A stretch of DNA of 64,000 bases from Tetrapyrgos nigripes (taxonomy: Eukaryota; Basidiomycota; Agaricomycetes; Agaricales; Campanellaceae). Within the stretch, counting starts at the first letter, position 1, and the number at the start of each line of letters is the position of its first letter. This document shows, in pieces, positions 11,897-24,207 of this stretch. The DNA lies in assembly GCA_013368315.1 (NCBI GenBank), contig JAACJM010000037.1, forward strand, positions 62,001 to 126,000. Reading direction: 5' to 3'. The notes beneath the pieces were generated by a model. It had not been told where the DNA came from and searched no databases. It saw only the letters and a list, made by a program, of their open reading frames with translations. Made by a program: the position numbers and the translations under genes.

Positions 11897-13037
11897 CGTG
11901 ATTCGTGATTCGTGAGGCGGGGGAGTGGTGAAGGAAATGGGAATTCAGAAACTGGGTCGAGTAGGTTGTAGAGTAGAAGAGTAGAGTAACGAGGTCGATT
12001 ACAGCAGTCAAAGGACCGGCCCAAGATACTGCGATGAAGTAGAGTAGAGTAGAATGAACAGGGACCAGCCTGTTCAAAGATAAAAGAAGACAGAAAAGTT
12101 GAGACGATCGACCAGTGAAGGACGGTTGGTGTCTGAGGAAATGGACCTTGATTCATGGGGTTTTTATACCCTTGCCAACCAGGGCCACTGCCAACTTGAA
12201 GTCCCAAAGACTGGTTAGTTAATACAATGACTTGATTTGCGTATTGCGTACTCACGCGTAAGGGTCCTAGGATTGTCAGTGGCGTTAGTAAGTAGGTATC
12301 GAGTAGCATGGCCTGAACTTGAATCTACGTCTCCCAGTCCAGTGGTACAATGTATAACGGTTCTCTCAGTCTCGGGTTTCATTCCTTCGCTCCACACTGC
12401 GGCCATTGATTAGGAATTGAAGTGGCTGTTGCATTCGAGATGGTCATTGACTGCAGTAGGGAAAAGCTCGGAGGCTCCATATTGTACTCGATGGCCACGT
12501 AGTAACATGTCTTGATTGTTAGTGATACGCCTCTATGCTTGAACTACTTCTGAGTTAGCAGTAGCACCTACATCTCGACTGCGAATCAGTCCGGGACGGA
12601 ATAACCATCCATCCGAATCCGTGGGGCGCGTCGCGTCTATCACGATCAATGTCAGATCTCATTTCATGCCGATGTCCTCAGTGATAATGATAATGACAGG
12701 TAGTACGGTGGCTGTAGCACTCGAGACTCGGGCAATTGATATAATGATCTGATTGTGACGCGGGGCATAGCATCGTCGATCCACATACAGTAGTGCATTG
12801 GATGATTGTATCCGCTGCCCGGATGATTGTCCTGTTATAGAAATGGACCGTGATTGAGCGTCGACGAGCAGCAGTTCATAGTGATAGTGATATACTGACA
12901 ATGGCCATGGCCAACGTAGCCAGTACGGTATGATACCTATAGGGCGTACGTATATATCTGGGTATAAGGTATGTCGGCCGTTGATCGGTTGTTGATCGTT
13001 GGTATAGTCATAGGATAGGTCTGCGGAAACCACCGTG
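11897..13037. other. 5' flank of the secreted-protein gene; no other gene recognised
   Basis: This stretch lies upstream of the minus-strand gene and should hold its promoter. Open frames here lack recognisable domains. No repeat boundary is visible until the TIR element starting at 13041. Confidence 0.4.
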
Positions 13038-13040
13038 TAC

Positions 13041-15878
13041 CCTACAGTACTTTTCCACTTATTAGCGTCGGCGGGAAACGCAAGCACACCGAAAAGGGAC
13101 AAATTTCCGCTCGACGGATATGTGACTGGATATGTGTACGAAAATGAGATATATTCGGAAATTAGATATAAGTACAAAAAGATGATGTATCCGTAAGCTA
13201 GATATTTGAACAGAAAGTTGCTATATAGGGATGTCTTTTACTATATTTGATTGGTGTGTAGACATATTATGTATCAAAGCTATTAAAAGAAGTACAAAAA
13301 GACCTCGAATCGAGAATCCGGACATAGTTACGGATATGCATCCGAAAAGATAATAAATCCGGCTTCCAGATATGGGTGCCAATAGTTCATATGTCGGTTG
13401 AGCGGATATGTGAATTCTGGCATATCCGTTCAACGGACATATGAACTATTGGTACCTATATCAGGAAGCCGGACTTATTGTCTTTCTGGACGCACATCTG
13501 CAACCATGTCCGGAGCCTTGATTTGAGGTCTTTTTATACTTCTTTCAGTAGATTTGATAGGCAATGTGTCTGCTCACCCATCAAATGCACAGAAAGGCGT
13601 CCGGATATATTAACTTTTCGTTCGTATATCCAGCTTACTGACACAGAATCTATTTGGACATCTATCTAGCTTCCAGATACATCTCATTTTCGTGCACATA
13701 TCCGGTCACATATCCGTCGAGCGGAAATTTGTCCCTTTTCGGCGTGAAGCTTAGATCCTGGACTCGTGTATCAACAAAACCGGCAACCTCGGTCCTGATA
13801 TGAATCATGCCCCTATCTTATGTGTAGTATGGTATACTGACTCAACATAGTCAAGCCATCTCCAACGTAGGGGGTAGTTTGTGCAGCCTTCTGAGCTTGA
13901 AAAAAATTCATAGAGATTCCTAGATGCAGGGTGCTTGTATGTGTGATGTGCATTGCGGCATGGTTGATCAGATCTTATGGACGCATGGCAGCAGTATATA
14001 AGTAATGATGTTGAGGCTTTAGAAGTGCCTATTTGCAATGGCAACACCCACTGTCTGCTACTCAGCCAAGGTACCGGGTAATGTAGGATGTGGGCAGAAT
14101 TTTCCCCAGAAAATGACTGCCGGTCTCCGGTAAGCTTACGGATTACTTTCCACTCTGAAAGGTTGTTTAACGTTCAATGATGATACGGAGATATACTCAA
14201 CGCATGTATCACAGTGCTGTAGAGATGGCAATGCCAAACAATGACGGATAGACTCTAGAGATGTTTGATAGCTATAAATAAAAGGGGGGTCTTTTATTTT
14301 CTGCTACTTTCAGCTATCTCTCGAAGTTACTACTTCTAGGTAATTATCAGTTAAATAGCGGATTGTATTTGAAATTATCTGACAACCATTTTCCTGATGT
14401 GAGTGCATGGAAGATGAGTTAGATTATCCATTTAAGTTGTCCAAAGCGAGAATATGCTAACAAGCCATTAGAGCTGAGGGTAGCGAATGAAGTCAGGAGT
14501 GGGACTTGGGAAACGCGCATGAGACAATGTTAAATAGAAGATTGATTATTATAGCAAATGAATTTTGTTGAAATATATACCTTCCATGTATAGTAACTAT
14601 GATTCTATATGGAGTAGCTATAAGTATGCTAGTCCTCCAGGACATTCTCCGGACATTACTCTTATCTTCTACTATGTAGTGATATCTCTGTAGATAGCAA
14701 TATGGCCAATGGCAATATCCTCTTAGTCTCTAGGTATGTCCATGGACAATGTAGATATTAGTAATTACATGCTCTTTATCTAGTATAAAAGCTCTCTGTA
14801 AAGTCGTAGATACTACAGAACAATATCCAGTTCTATCTGCTCTACAAGCCACTTGTATCTAAGCTCTACTAGCTTTCTACTCAGCCCTCTATTTGGTGAG
14901 CTCTACTGACTGGTCACCCTACGCTGAATATTTGCTGCTTCATTAAATTTGAATGTTGGGAGCATACACAAGTAGAAGGATAGATAGATATGTATAGTAG
15001 GTGAGGAGATAGAAAATACCAGTATGTCTCAAAGATGATAATCAAGTATCATCATCTTCATCATCAGCTTCTGGGCTCCGAGTCACCCGATGCTGACGAC
15101 TTTTTGCTAGTATGAAGTCCGCTCTTCAAGGGTAGGAGATATTCAGGCAAATGTCAGTCAAGCTGGAAACCTTCTAAAATAGGTATTTATTTATTCTGAG
15201 TAGTCTTTTGAATTAAGAGTCCTTCTTTTCTATTTATCCTTTATACCCTTCTAATATTCTCTCAGACCTCTACAACATTGCGACGTCTAGCTGCTTGGCA
15301 CAAATTATGCTAATTAAGAGGTGATTATAGGTATTCACGTCAATAATGGTGTGAAATCAACTGCAAATTGCTTGATTCACCCAGTATTGATAAGGTCAAA
15401 AGACAAGCTATAAGAATACAAATGAAGGGGGCACTGAACTTCGAAGAATTAAAAGATAACAAAATAAGGTATGGACTTCAGAGCCATTTTTTCTGATAGA
15501 CTGGAAGTCTAGAGATGTATCGTGGTCAGAAGAAAGAAGGGAAGGATATTGCTGTCAAGATGGGCCTTCGGACGGAGTCGCGGAAGGAAGGGGTTGTAAC
15601 CGTCAGGTCAGGGTCGCTCGAGCTCCAAGTGAAAAAGTCACACCTGGTCCGTGCACACTGGCAAGCAAACTATTTGTCAATGCTCAAGCGCTCAAGGACA
15701 TGACGACTTTGAGATATTCACCTGGATGGCTAGCGTGACGACAGTGGCGCGAGGTCTACAAGCCAGATAGAGGTATCGGATACGGGACCGAAGTTCCGAA
15801 GTTACCGGACGTGTGGCACGCGAGTCCAGGATCTAAGCTTGCGTTTCCCGCCGACGCTAACTTATAGTACTTTACAGG
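13041..15878. mobile_element. Large non-autonomous TIR element with a nested foldback insertion
   Basis: The left end (CCTACAGTACTTTTCC...) and reversed right end (CCTGTAAAGTACTATAAG...) share GTTAGCGTCGGCGGGAAACG and then CTTAGATCCTGGACTCG. This makes TIRs of more than 100 bp with indels. Both sides are flanked by TAC (13038-13040 and 15879-15881), a likely 3-bp TSD. The left TIR is interrupted by the foldback element at 13085-13746; the right TIR is not. The interior (13750-15770) is AT-rich with no ORF I can support, so the element is non-autonomous. Superfamily not assigned. Confidence 0.75.
13085..13746. mobile_element. Foldback element (near-perfect long palindrome), AAG target duplication
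   Basis: Almost the whole 662 bp is one imperfect palindrome centred near 13415. The left arm starts CACACCGAAAAGGGACAAAT and the reversed right arm starts CACGCCGAAAAGGGACAAAT. Both continue TTCCGCTCGACGGATATGTG. AAG is present on both sides (13082-13084, 13747-13749). The right TIR of the surrounding element keeps the uninterrupted sequence (ACGCAAGCTTAGATCC on minus, near 15830-15846), so the empty site is visible in the same window. No ORF. A transcript would form a very long hairpin. Confidence 0.88.
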
Positions 15879-15881
15879 TAC

Positions 15882-17029
15882 AATCCCAGACTTGAAATGC
15901 TTTTATATACTGCTCCCCTCAAGCTATCGCGTACCCGTCCTGTCAAGCTTGACGTCCTCAGGCCTTTCTGTTAATCAACCCTTCCATGTCGGTAGACGTT
16001 CTGAAATATCTCTGTTCTAGGAAGCTGGGTTCTGGGGGGCGTAGGGTTGGGTGGAGATGATGTCGATGAACAGTACAAAGTCTCGAGATCTGGCGTTGTC
16101 GACACTGTCAAATGCGTCAGCGGTTCGGGACGGAATTGGTGCGTCAATATTTTTTTTTTCATTTTTACTCACATTTACGACTCATCTTTCGATACCATTC
16201 GCAACCGTCACCTCTCAGCAGCGCTCTCGATACTCGCTGATCGACTCTCATTTCCACATCACCCGGGCCGACTTGGGCAACGTCCAACAATACTACGTCC
16301 TCTCAACGCGACGGCTTTTCACTCACATTCCCAAACGATACCTATCCGATTACGCACCGCACCCTACTCTCTAGATGCTGTAGTTTGATTCGAGATATTC
16401 GTACCAGGATGGGACGTGTAGGATATGTCAGAGGAGAGGTGAAGTGATAGGATGGACGATTGAGCGAACTGGAGCTACTGGAACTGCATCGATTGTGGAA
16501 AAGTTGTTGAGGTTTAGTGGATGGTGGCTGACAGTACACCGGATGCGGTGATTTGGACGTTGAGGTCGAGGTGAGGTCGAGATATGGACTGGGCATAGTG
16601 TAGATAAGGATGGATGAGGCTGGTCCATTGGTGAAGGCGAAGGCGAGGAGGTCAGAGTGGATGGTGATATAATAATATTGTGATTAATTGGATGCGATAG
16701 ACATATGGCTGTTCTGGACGATGGGGATAGATTGAGCGTGATGGTGGTGGAGGCTATAGATGTCGACGGCCTGGGCGCGGATATTAGACTCACGTCCGTC
16801 CGCCCTATGAAGAACAGACATTTAGCCACACTCTACGGCAGCACCGGTTCGAACTTTAGGTTATGTTCATATACTGACCTGTGGAGTATCTAGGGAAAGG
16901 GATCTACGCATTCCGCGTAGTTATCGACGCAAAATGGTGTCATAGATGTTTTGGGGCGTGTCGAGTTTTGGGGTCGGAGAACGTTAATAATACTGATCAT
17001 TTTTCGGTGAGCGCTGCAGACTTGTATGG
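15882..17029. other. No recognised gene
   Basis: Overlapping 60-130 codon frames on both strands are low-complexity (Ser/Pro/His-rich) and show no domain. A 13-bp T-run interrupts the best plus frame near 16148. Possibly an old decayed gene; nothing can be supported. Confidence 0.35.
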
Positions 17030-17390
17030 TATATGGTCTTGTTCTCATCTTCCCGGCGGCGCATGGGTTCTGACGGCCTTCGTGTACCTGGCTCGCTATA
17101 AAGCAGGTTCCATTTGGATTCTCAAGTTCGAACGTTATGTTGTGATTCTCTTAACCATATGCTGGAGATAGCGTTTAATTGCGTTTTTGGTACGGAGCGG
17201 TTATTACAAGTTATCTGACAGATCAGGGTACCGCAAAGGTGAGTTTTTCCTAGGTTATGTCCGTGTGATGAAGGGGACTTGCGACAAATCTCCTTCCACA
17301 TACTTTTCACTTGGCGTCTCGGAATTACACCAGCATTTTATCCGATTCGGATCACTTACAGGCACTTGCGGCCGCTTACACAAGTAATTA

Positions 17391-18030
17391 GAGCCTGTTC
17401 AGTACTTTTTTAACGGATTACTCGAAATGGCAGGTGTCTGAAATTTTCTCTGAAAGCGTGACAGAGCCGTAAGAGCGTCAAGGACGTCGTCTCCAGCAAG
17501 CGGTATGCATCCTCAACGATCTCTGGATGCTCTACGGCCCATTATACTCGCTGCTGGGTGGCCGGTGAATGTAATTGCCCTTGTCGTTGCCATCTACGCA
17601 TCTCCTCACTACTGGAAGCAACCTTACCACACCTCCGCCCTGACCGGTGCACAGTGGGTTCAGGAACTCATCAAAGGCCATCCCTACCGGATATATAACG
17701 AACTTGGAATGCGGTTACATGTTTTTTTGTTCTTTGTAGAGCAGTTGAGGGCACTGGGAGTGGAGGATAGTCGGCATCTTACGGTGGAAGAAAAGGGCAT
17801 TTCCGCCAGGTTTCGGTGCCCTCTTGCGTCTCCTGCTCTTGGGTCCAGCTGTCTCGGTGTCATTCTGAGCCATTGAGGATATCGTAGGCGATATATAGGC
17901 TATCGAGCGACGCGATGAGGTTTTTTTTCCGCAAGTCACAGAAAGGTCACAATAGAATTATAAACAGAACTACCATATGCAGTAATGTGTTAAAAATTTT
18001 AAGCGTCTTTACTTTCTACTGAACAGGCTC
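17391..18030 (+). mobile_element. Internally deleted PIF/Harbinger element
   Basis: Both ends carry inverted GAGCCTGTTCAGTA repeats, flanked by TTA on the left and TAA on the right, near the TWA preference of PIF/Harbinger. Inside, 17505-17876 encodes the N-terminal region of a Harbinger-type transposase: YHTSALTGAQWVQELIKGHP, then RIYNELGM, VFLFFVEQLRALGV and the SRHLTVEEKGI block. The DDE catalytic core is absent, so this is a deletion derivative with only the 5' end of its transposase gene. Confidence 0.75.
17505..17876 (+). pseudogene. N-terminal fragment of Harbinger transposase (DUF8040-like region)
   Basis: The 123-codon frame opens MHPQRSLDALRPIILAAGWP and contains the conserved HTSALTG...WV.EL..GHP..IYNELGM pattern found before the DDE_4 domain in agaricomycete Harbinger transposases. 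It breaks off at SARFRCP, where the catalytic domain should begin, and then runs into the right TIR. Remnant, not a working gene. Confidence 0.7.
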
Positions 18031-19135
18031 TAAGCTGGAAGTTTGTAAGTTCATAAGCCCACGCAAATTTTCCGTGAGTTCGGACATGCCTGATTTAAAA
18101 AGTAGGCTGGGACTTGTCCTCTTCTTTTCCCCCTCAATACCATATACCTATGAGTCTATTGAAGCCATCTAAGTGGTAGGAGATGATAGTTGTTGCTGTG
18201 TAGAGACATTGTCTTCACTGGAGGACTTTCTGCAGAAATGGCTCTACGTACCATTAAAGTATATGTATTCGCATGTTGGTAAGTCCCTCGCATGCAGAAA
18301 GTCATTTTAGCTGTCATATTCATCAGTTCAATAGTATTGTGGGCCTTTCTAATGCTGAGAAGGCGTAAACACTGAAGCGCCCGAACTTGCGGACTTACGG
18401 GTGAGCGGGTAAGCCGCGTAAGTCCGTGAGTAAATATACCGATTTGCTGATGACTAGCACCAGACCGCTAGCATTATAGATTGTTGTATTCGCCACAATG
18501 GCGTTATTCGAACAGTCCCTTGGCAAAATCTCGACATAATTAATTATAGAGGAAAGTTGTCGACTATTCTAGTGCCTCTGACCAAAGATACTCCAGTCAA
18601 AGTTGCAGACGGTCGGAGCGATGTTTGCATTGAATCGTACCGCTTGATCGATTGCCCAGTGCACTTGTCGCTGATCCTTTCTACTTTTGCAGTAACTAGT
18701 TGGTCGATTCACGGATCTAGCTTCAACATAAGTGCTGCTAATATAACCCAAGGGATGTTGAGGTGAAGACTATTTCTATCCAGGACCGGATCTGGTTGAC
18801 CTAAGGTCTTTCAAGGTACCATCTCGCTACTATATTGGAAACTAACATCCACGGAAGGCACATTGGATCCGGGGAACACGAATTCAGCGAGGGGTGTAGG
18901 TAAAGGTAATTGGTAACGCATGAGTAAGAATATAGAAATGCGCTTGCACTTCATCATGGGATCCGCATGGTACGCATGTATGAGAGAGGGAGAGTGCCGC
19001 CTCAGATGGACGCTGATAATGAATGATATGCTCAGTCTATCCTCATAAAAAGCTGCTTCTCTGGTATGCCCATTTCAAGTCACTATAGTCTTTGCTTCCC
19101 TCGCTGGTTTTCAGCAGAATTTTTTCCGACGTCAA

Positions 19136-21417
19136 ATGCGACCGTATCTTTCGCTGCCCTGCGTATTCCTCAGTGTTGGGCTTTGTACAGCTCAGCAGAT
19201 ATGGGACATCGTCAGTGCCACTTTTAGCATATTGCGGTTAGTTTATCGTTTCATTGCTTTCATGGACAGTGGCAAACCACCTGGGATCGTTCCTCGTTGT
19301 TCAAACAAGTATCCGTGTCATCTCCAATCAACTTTGTCTCTTCTGGGGCAATCGGATCTGCCGATATCGTCGTTGACGATTCTGTAGAGCTGCAGAACAT
19401 CTTTGGTTTTGGAGGTACTCTTAGTACGTTCTTATCATTTATGAACCAGGATTCTACCCTGATTTTATGTTCCCAGCCGACTCCAGTGCACTAGGTACGG
19501 GAAGCATTCTTTCCTTTTCTCGTTGATTCGTACTGACTGCTTTGGGCCCTCAAAGTCCTCAATAATTTGAAGGTATTCCGTCTTCGTCTTGGCTTCAAGA
19601 TTCATGACTGATTATAACCAGTCAAAGAACCGAAACGCGTACAATGACCTGTTGAACTACCTGTTTTCACCCACAGATGGAGCTAACGCTGCAGGATTGA
19701 GTTACATTCGCATTCCGCTTGGAGCATCGGATTTTTCATCTGGAAGTGAGCTTCTCCCATCCTATTCCGAGAAACTTGAGAGGTCTAACCAGCTCGGAAC
19801 TAGCCTACAATTTCGATAGCGTTAATGGCGACACATCGTTCAACAATTTCAATATCAACAATGCTCCTCCGTACCTATTCTCTGTCCTGACGGATATCCA
19901 CAATGTTAACTCTCGTATGATTTTTGTGCATTCGGAGCTACCGCCTGAATGCTGATTGATTGTCCAGAGATCAAAGTTCATGTCCTACCGTGGTCACCCG
20001 TCTGTTTTTCTTTTCTCAAGATCCGATACATCGACGCTAACGCCTGTCTAGCCTGGATGGATGAAGAACTCTGGGACGATGAACGGCGGTTCCCTAAACT
20101 CTAATATGCTTACCCCCTGTGAGTAGCGATCCGCTCTAGAGTCATGTACCATTGACTGCTGTTGACACGCCCACATTTTTTTCCGTAAACAGACGCTACG
20201 TATCTTTTCAAATGTCTTCAAGGCTTCAGAGACCACGGCATCACCCCTTATGCCATTTCCATCCAAAATGAACCTCGAAACAGTGACACCACATACCCCA
20301 CATCAACACTGACGCCTGCCCAAGAAGCACAGATCGGACAGGCTTTGAGAAGTTTGATGAATAATAATGGTTTTGGAAGTGTCAAGATTATTGGTAGTCG
20401 CCGACATTTCCTCCGTTGAGCTCGTCGACTGATGTATTCACTCTCTCGTCTATAGCTTACGACCACAACTGGGACAATGCTGCGTACCCTGTGCAGGTGC
20501 TGCAAGCGGCTCCTAATTCTTTTGCTGGCGCCGTACGCTAGGCTTTTGCTTCTTTCAAGTCCTTTCGTCCAATCACTGAAATATTCTTCAGGCCTTCCAC
20601 TGCTATGGAGGATCCGTCTCGCAACAAGATACCTTCGTGAACGCATTCCCGAATAAAGAAGTATACTTTACCGAATGCGCCGGTACGATCGGCAGCGACT
20701 GGTGGAGCGATATCAAATGGTACATGGACAACATCTTCATCGGTGCCCTCGAACACGGTTCCAGTACCGGTCTCATGTGGAATATCGCTCTGGACGGCAA
20801 CGGTAATCCTAGATTGCCAGGAGCAGGTAGTTGTGATGCAGGATGTAGACCTATAGTGACGGTGAATTCAGATGGAAGTTGGAGTGTTAATCAAGAGTTT
20901 TATGCGATGGCTCATGCTTCGAAAGCAATTATACCAAAAGATGCTGGAGGACCCTTTGGAAAGCGTGTCCGGGTTAACATTGGAGGGAGTTTGAGTTGGG
21001 CATTGAGGGTTAGTGCGTTTGTCACGAGGAGGAACAATCCGTCGGATTGGTTGAGATATTCGCTGGTTGTTTTGAACTGTGAGTATTCTGGTGTTGACAT
21101 TTTGCTACCTCCTAATGTGTACAGGGGACGACCAACCGAACGGGTCTTGGAATCCTACTCCGGTTACAACGACGATTGAGTTCCGAGGGATGCAGGTGTG
21201 TATTGATGGCCGTTAATGTATTCAGGTCGTTGACATTCGTCATTTCTAGGCCAAGTACACCTTCCCGGGAGCTTCTGTGACTACGTTGTGGTGGTTTGCG
21301 CCCGGTGAAGCGTCTGGATTGACTAATGGAACCCAACTCGAGTCCTCCCAGATCTACGCCGATTCGGGACATGAAAATCCCGTCCCCATAGGGTCCTTCA
21401 AAAAGGAGCATGATTGA
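19136..21417 (+). CDS. Secreted GH30 glycoside hydrolase (endo-beta-1,6-glucanase type)
   Basis: GH30 enzymes of this type cut beta-1,6-glucan, a fungal wall polymer, by a retaining mechanism. Thirteen exons (19136-19210, 19270-19423, 19477-19494, 19556-19572, 19622-19745, 19804-19914, 19968-19999, 20052-20118, 20193-20393, 20456-20532, 20592-21078, 21125-21195, 21250-21417) join in frame to 1602 nt, 533 aa. All introns are GT..AG; two exons are only 17-18 nt. Residues 1-20 are a signal peptide (YLSLPCVFLSVGLCTAQ). Then come FGFGGTLTDSSALVLNNL, YIRIPLGASDFS, VHVLPWSPPGWMKNSG, the acid/base Glu226 in SIQNEP and the nucleophile Glu320 in VYFTECAG. LMWNIALDGNG and a C-terminal beta-domain (LWWFAPGEAS) follow. 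No break is seen, so this copy looks functional. Its duplicate at 48.5 kb is dead. Substrate is inferred from family resemblance. Confidence 0.93.
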
Positions 21418-21749
21418 GAGTGTTTATTCGATTGGATGAGTCTATTGTAGGTGTGTCTGGCCTTCCTTCTTGGTTTTCTATTCCTCTGACGATCTACGTA
21501 GCGACTAGGTACCATGTCATAACTATCATGATTTACGGTCGTATTCACTTTGGGTTTTGGGGTTTATATGGGGTTTTTCATTCCTGACGAGAATGCCAGA
21601 CGAATACATACGAAGATTCAGCAATATTTGTACTTGTACTAGGAGTATAGCAACCAACGCAGTTCATTGTGCGATTTTATTGGGGCTTGAGGTTATGCTC
21701 ACGCACAGGTCTAACTAATAATGAGTAAACAAAGAATGCAACGATACAT
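21418..21749. other. 3' flank of the GH30 gene
   Basis: No gene seen. The end of this stretch (about 21725-21790) resembles DNA at 55695-55790, at the 5' edge of the copia remnant. Confidence 0.4.
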
Positions 21750-22100
21750 TTAGACAGAGACGAACTTCGTGGAGATTTATGTACACTCGCAACTACTTAA
21801 GACAAACGGCGTGTAAAAGCTGGCCTTGACTCTTGAGTGGCCTTGAGCCTCTCGGAAACTTTTTCAGGATTCTTTCCCGGTATCATTATATCATTGCTGG
21901 TGGTAAATGGTTGAGAAGCTCTTCAGGCTGTCGTTAGCTCTGAGCACAATCCATTGCTGAGAAGGCTGAGAAGGTGGTGCTCGTCATCGTCGTCGAGGAC
22001 CTCGGTCCACGGTTCCACACGTGCAACGCCGTAACGTTTAATTCCACGTGACTGGAACGCGTCTCTATTTGGTCACAACGTGACGCGTAACGTTGACTGG
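21750..22100 (+). repeat. Dispersed repeat R1, copy b (histone H4 upstream region)
   Basis: Shared with 57638-57870 over GACAAACG.CGTGTAAAA.CTGG, CTTTTTCAGGATTCTTT, CTGTCGTTAGCTCTGAGCAC and the CGTCGTC cluster. Shared with copies a and d over the CACGTGA..ACGCGTCTCTATTT end. It runs to within about 75 bp of the H4 start codon, so the H4 promoter lies inside or against a repeated sequence. Confidence 0.7.
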
Positions 22101-22174
22101 TATCGTTCTCTCACCTCAACCACCATCACCTCAAGACTCATCCTCCTCCCTCAACAACTACTCTAACCTAAACA
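22045..22174 (+). promoter_or_regulatory. Histone H4 upstream region with two ACGCGT boxes
   Basis: ACGCGT occurs at 22057-22062 and 22083-22088, and a CACGTG box at 22045-22050, all within 130 bp of the H4 ATG. ACGCGT is the MluI cell-cycle box bound by MBF-type factors in yeasts at S-phase genes, and histone H4 is expressed in S phase. The motif match is seen; use in this organism is inference. Confidence 0.5.
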
Positions 22175-22665
<491 letters not shown>

Positions 22666-24207
22666 GGGCTGTGTCTCTTATGACTCATCTGTGAGTATTC
22701 TGCGTCATCGTCCGTCGTCGTCGTCGTTGCTTATGTCGCCCCATAGTCTTTTCTCTATACTCTACTATTCTCTATCTCGTCTGTTTTGTATGATGGCTTG
22801 TATATGTATATGTGTATGGATATGTCTCTATAATCGCTCCCTAGACCCTCTACATTACCGTGATGATGAATGAGTTTGTCACTGAATGCCCTCGCATGTC
22901 TTCAGTCCCAGTCGTCGACTTCGGATCCGAAGGTGTAACATCAGTATAACCTCAGCTGATACGTCTTTTGAACTGATGACCTTGTCCTTTGGAGAATTAC
23001 AAGGACTTTGCCAAAAGTATCACTCCCGCGTCTCCGACTCGGCGAACCTTGAGTCAGTGACTCGAACTCGCAATTAGCACTACTCCAGCTCAAGTATTTT
23101 TAACTTTTTAACATAACGCGAAATAAGGAGATAAGATGCGTGGCATTGTAGTAGAGCCGATAGGATACGAATTAAGGATGATTTGGGAAACGAGGTCAAC
23201 CGGCGGTCAATGTCTCCAGTCAAAAGTCCTCGATGCCATTGGTCATTTGAGAACTTTTCGAATTCTGCTGCTGATAGAAAAGTGCGAAGAGGTATTAATG
23301 TCTAATGGGCGATGGTGCCTGGATTCATATTACTTCTAGTAGTATTTTAACCAGTTGCCACAAAGACGGCGTAACTTGGGAGCATCAATAAAAGGAATGC
23401 TAAAACCTGCGTCTCGGTCGCAATTACGATACAAAAGCAACCGTACTACAACACTTACTCGTCAGGACACCATAGTACACAGGCCTCGCCGACCACTGGT
23501 CAGAGAAGAGGATATGTATGCCCCGATACATAAGCAAAGGCTTGAGCGTTTTGATAGGGACCACGACGAAAGTGAACGGACTTGCAGTACTGGAGTCAGC
23601 GAGAAAAAGCAGTTCAAGGAGACGAAAAGAAACAAAATCCAACAACACTCCACCAAGAGCGAGGGACGGACATCCGAATTGAAAGAAGACGAAATGGAAG
23701 TGGCTGCTCACCATAGCATCAAACATGTATCCATCCGTCCTTCCCATCCCCACCGATTCCCAACTATCTATCACCTCTGAGCCTAACGCATCCCAACGCA
23801 TCGTCAATGCCTCAACACTACTCCTAGTCCCTTCCAACACGACGGTGACTGACTCTAAAGAGGTTAGGAACCGGTCCTTATGAAGAGGACCAAACCGAGC
23901 ATACCCTCATATCAGGGTCCATTCAGGGATTGGATGTCTCCTTGCCTCATCTCGCAGCGCATCATCACCGTATTGCCACTCTCCTTCCGGAATCTGAGGG
24001 AGGTTTAACGGAACGAGAAAGCCAACCTCAACAGCGTCAACCTATGAGTATGTGTATGGGTATCTGAGGTGTCTGTTCAGAGGCCTATTCGAAGTGTAAG
24101 GCAAAGGGGGGAAAAACCAGAGTGATATATACATACCTCGTATGCCGCATCCTGTATTCCCGAACATCCTTCAAATCCAGCGATTTGCCTCCTCGTTGCA
24201 CATCGTT
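22666..24207. other. No confident gene; possible decayed coding sequence
   Basis: After the H4 3' flank, a 141-codon plus frame (23355-23780) is Arg/Lys/Glu-rich and shows no domain. About 23728-24045 contains plus-strand coding-like words in shifting frames (PTDSQLSITSEPN, LPHLAAHHHRIATLLPESEG) that may be remnants of a host gene I cannot name. Confidence in any gene here is low. Confidence 0.35.

Larger units (their letters stand above)
17334..18457. mobile_element. Composite insertion in duplication copy A
   Basis: The duplicate at 47.87 kb runs straight through where this 1.1-kb block sits, so the block was inserted here or lost there. CACCAG occurs on both sides (17328-17333 and 18458-18463), a possible target duplication. 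The middle is the Harbinger fragment (17391-18030). The outer parts have weak inverted similarity (CTTAC..GCGGC words). Outer element family unknown. Confidence 0.55.
17030..20200 (+). repeat. Segmental duplication, copy A (carries the functional GH30 gene)
   Basis: From about 17030 to 20200 the sequence aligns collinearly with 47622-49807. Shared stretches include the block around 17050-17170 (CATGGGTTCTGA.GGCCT..GTGTACCTGGCT), the block at 18466-18560 (GCATTATAGATT.., GTTGTCGACTATTCTAGTGCC) and GH30 exons 1-8. Copy A has an extra insertion (17334-18457) that copy B lacks. Copy B is the more mutated one. The copies face the same way, about 30 kb apart. Confidence 0.85.

Noticed and set aside
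23355..23780. A 141-codon plus-strand frame after histone H4
   Set aside because: Basic and low in hydrophobic content, no domain, start or splice context. It could be chance; mentioned only as part of the gene-poor stretch.
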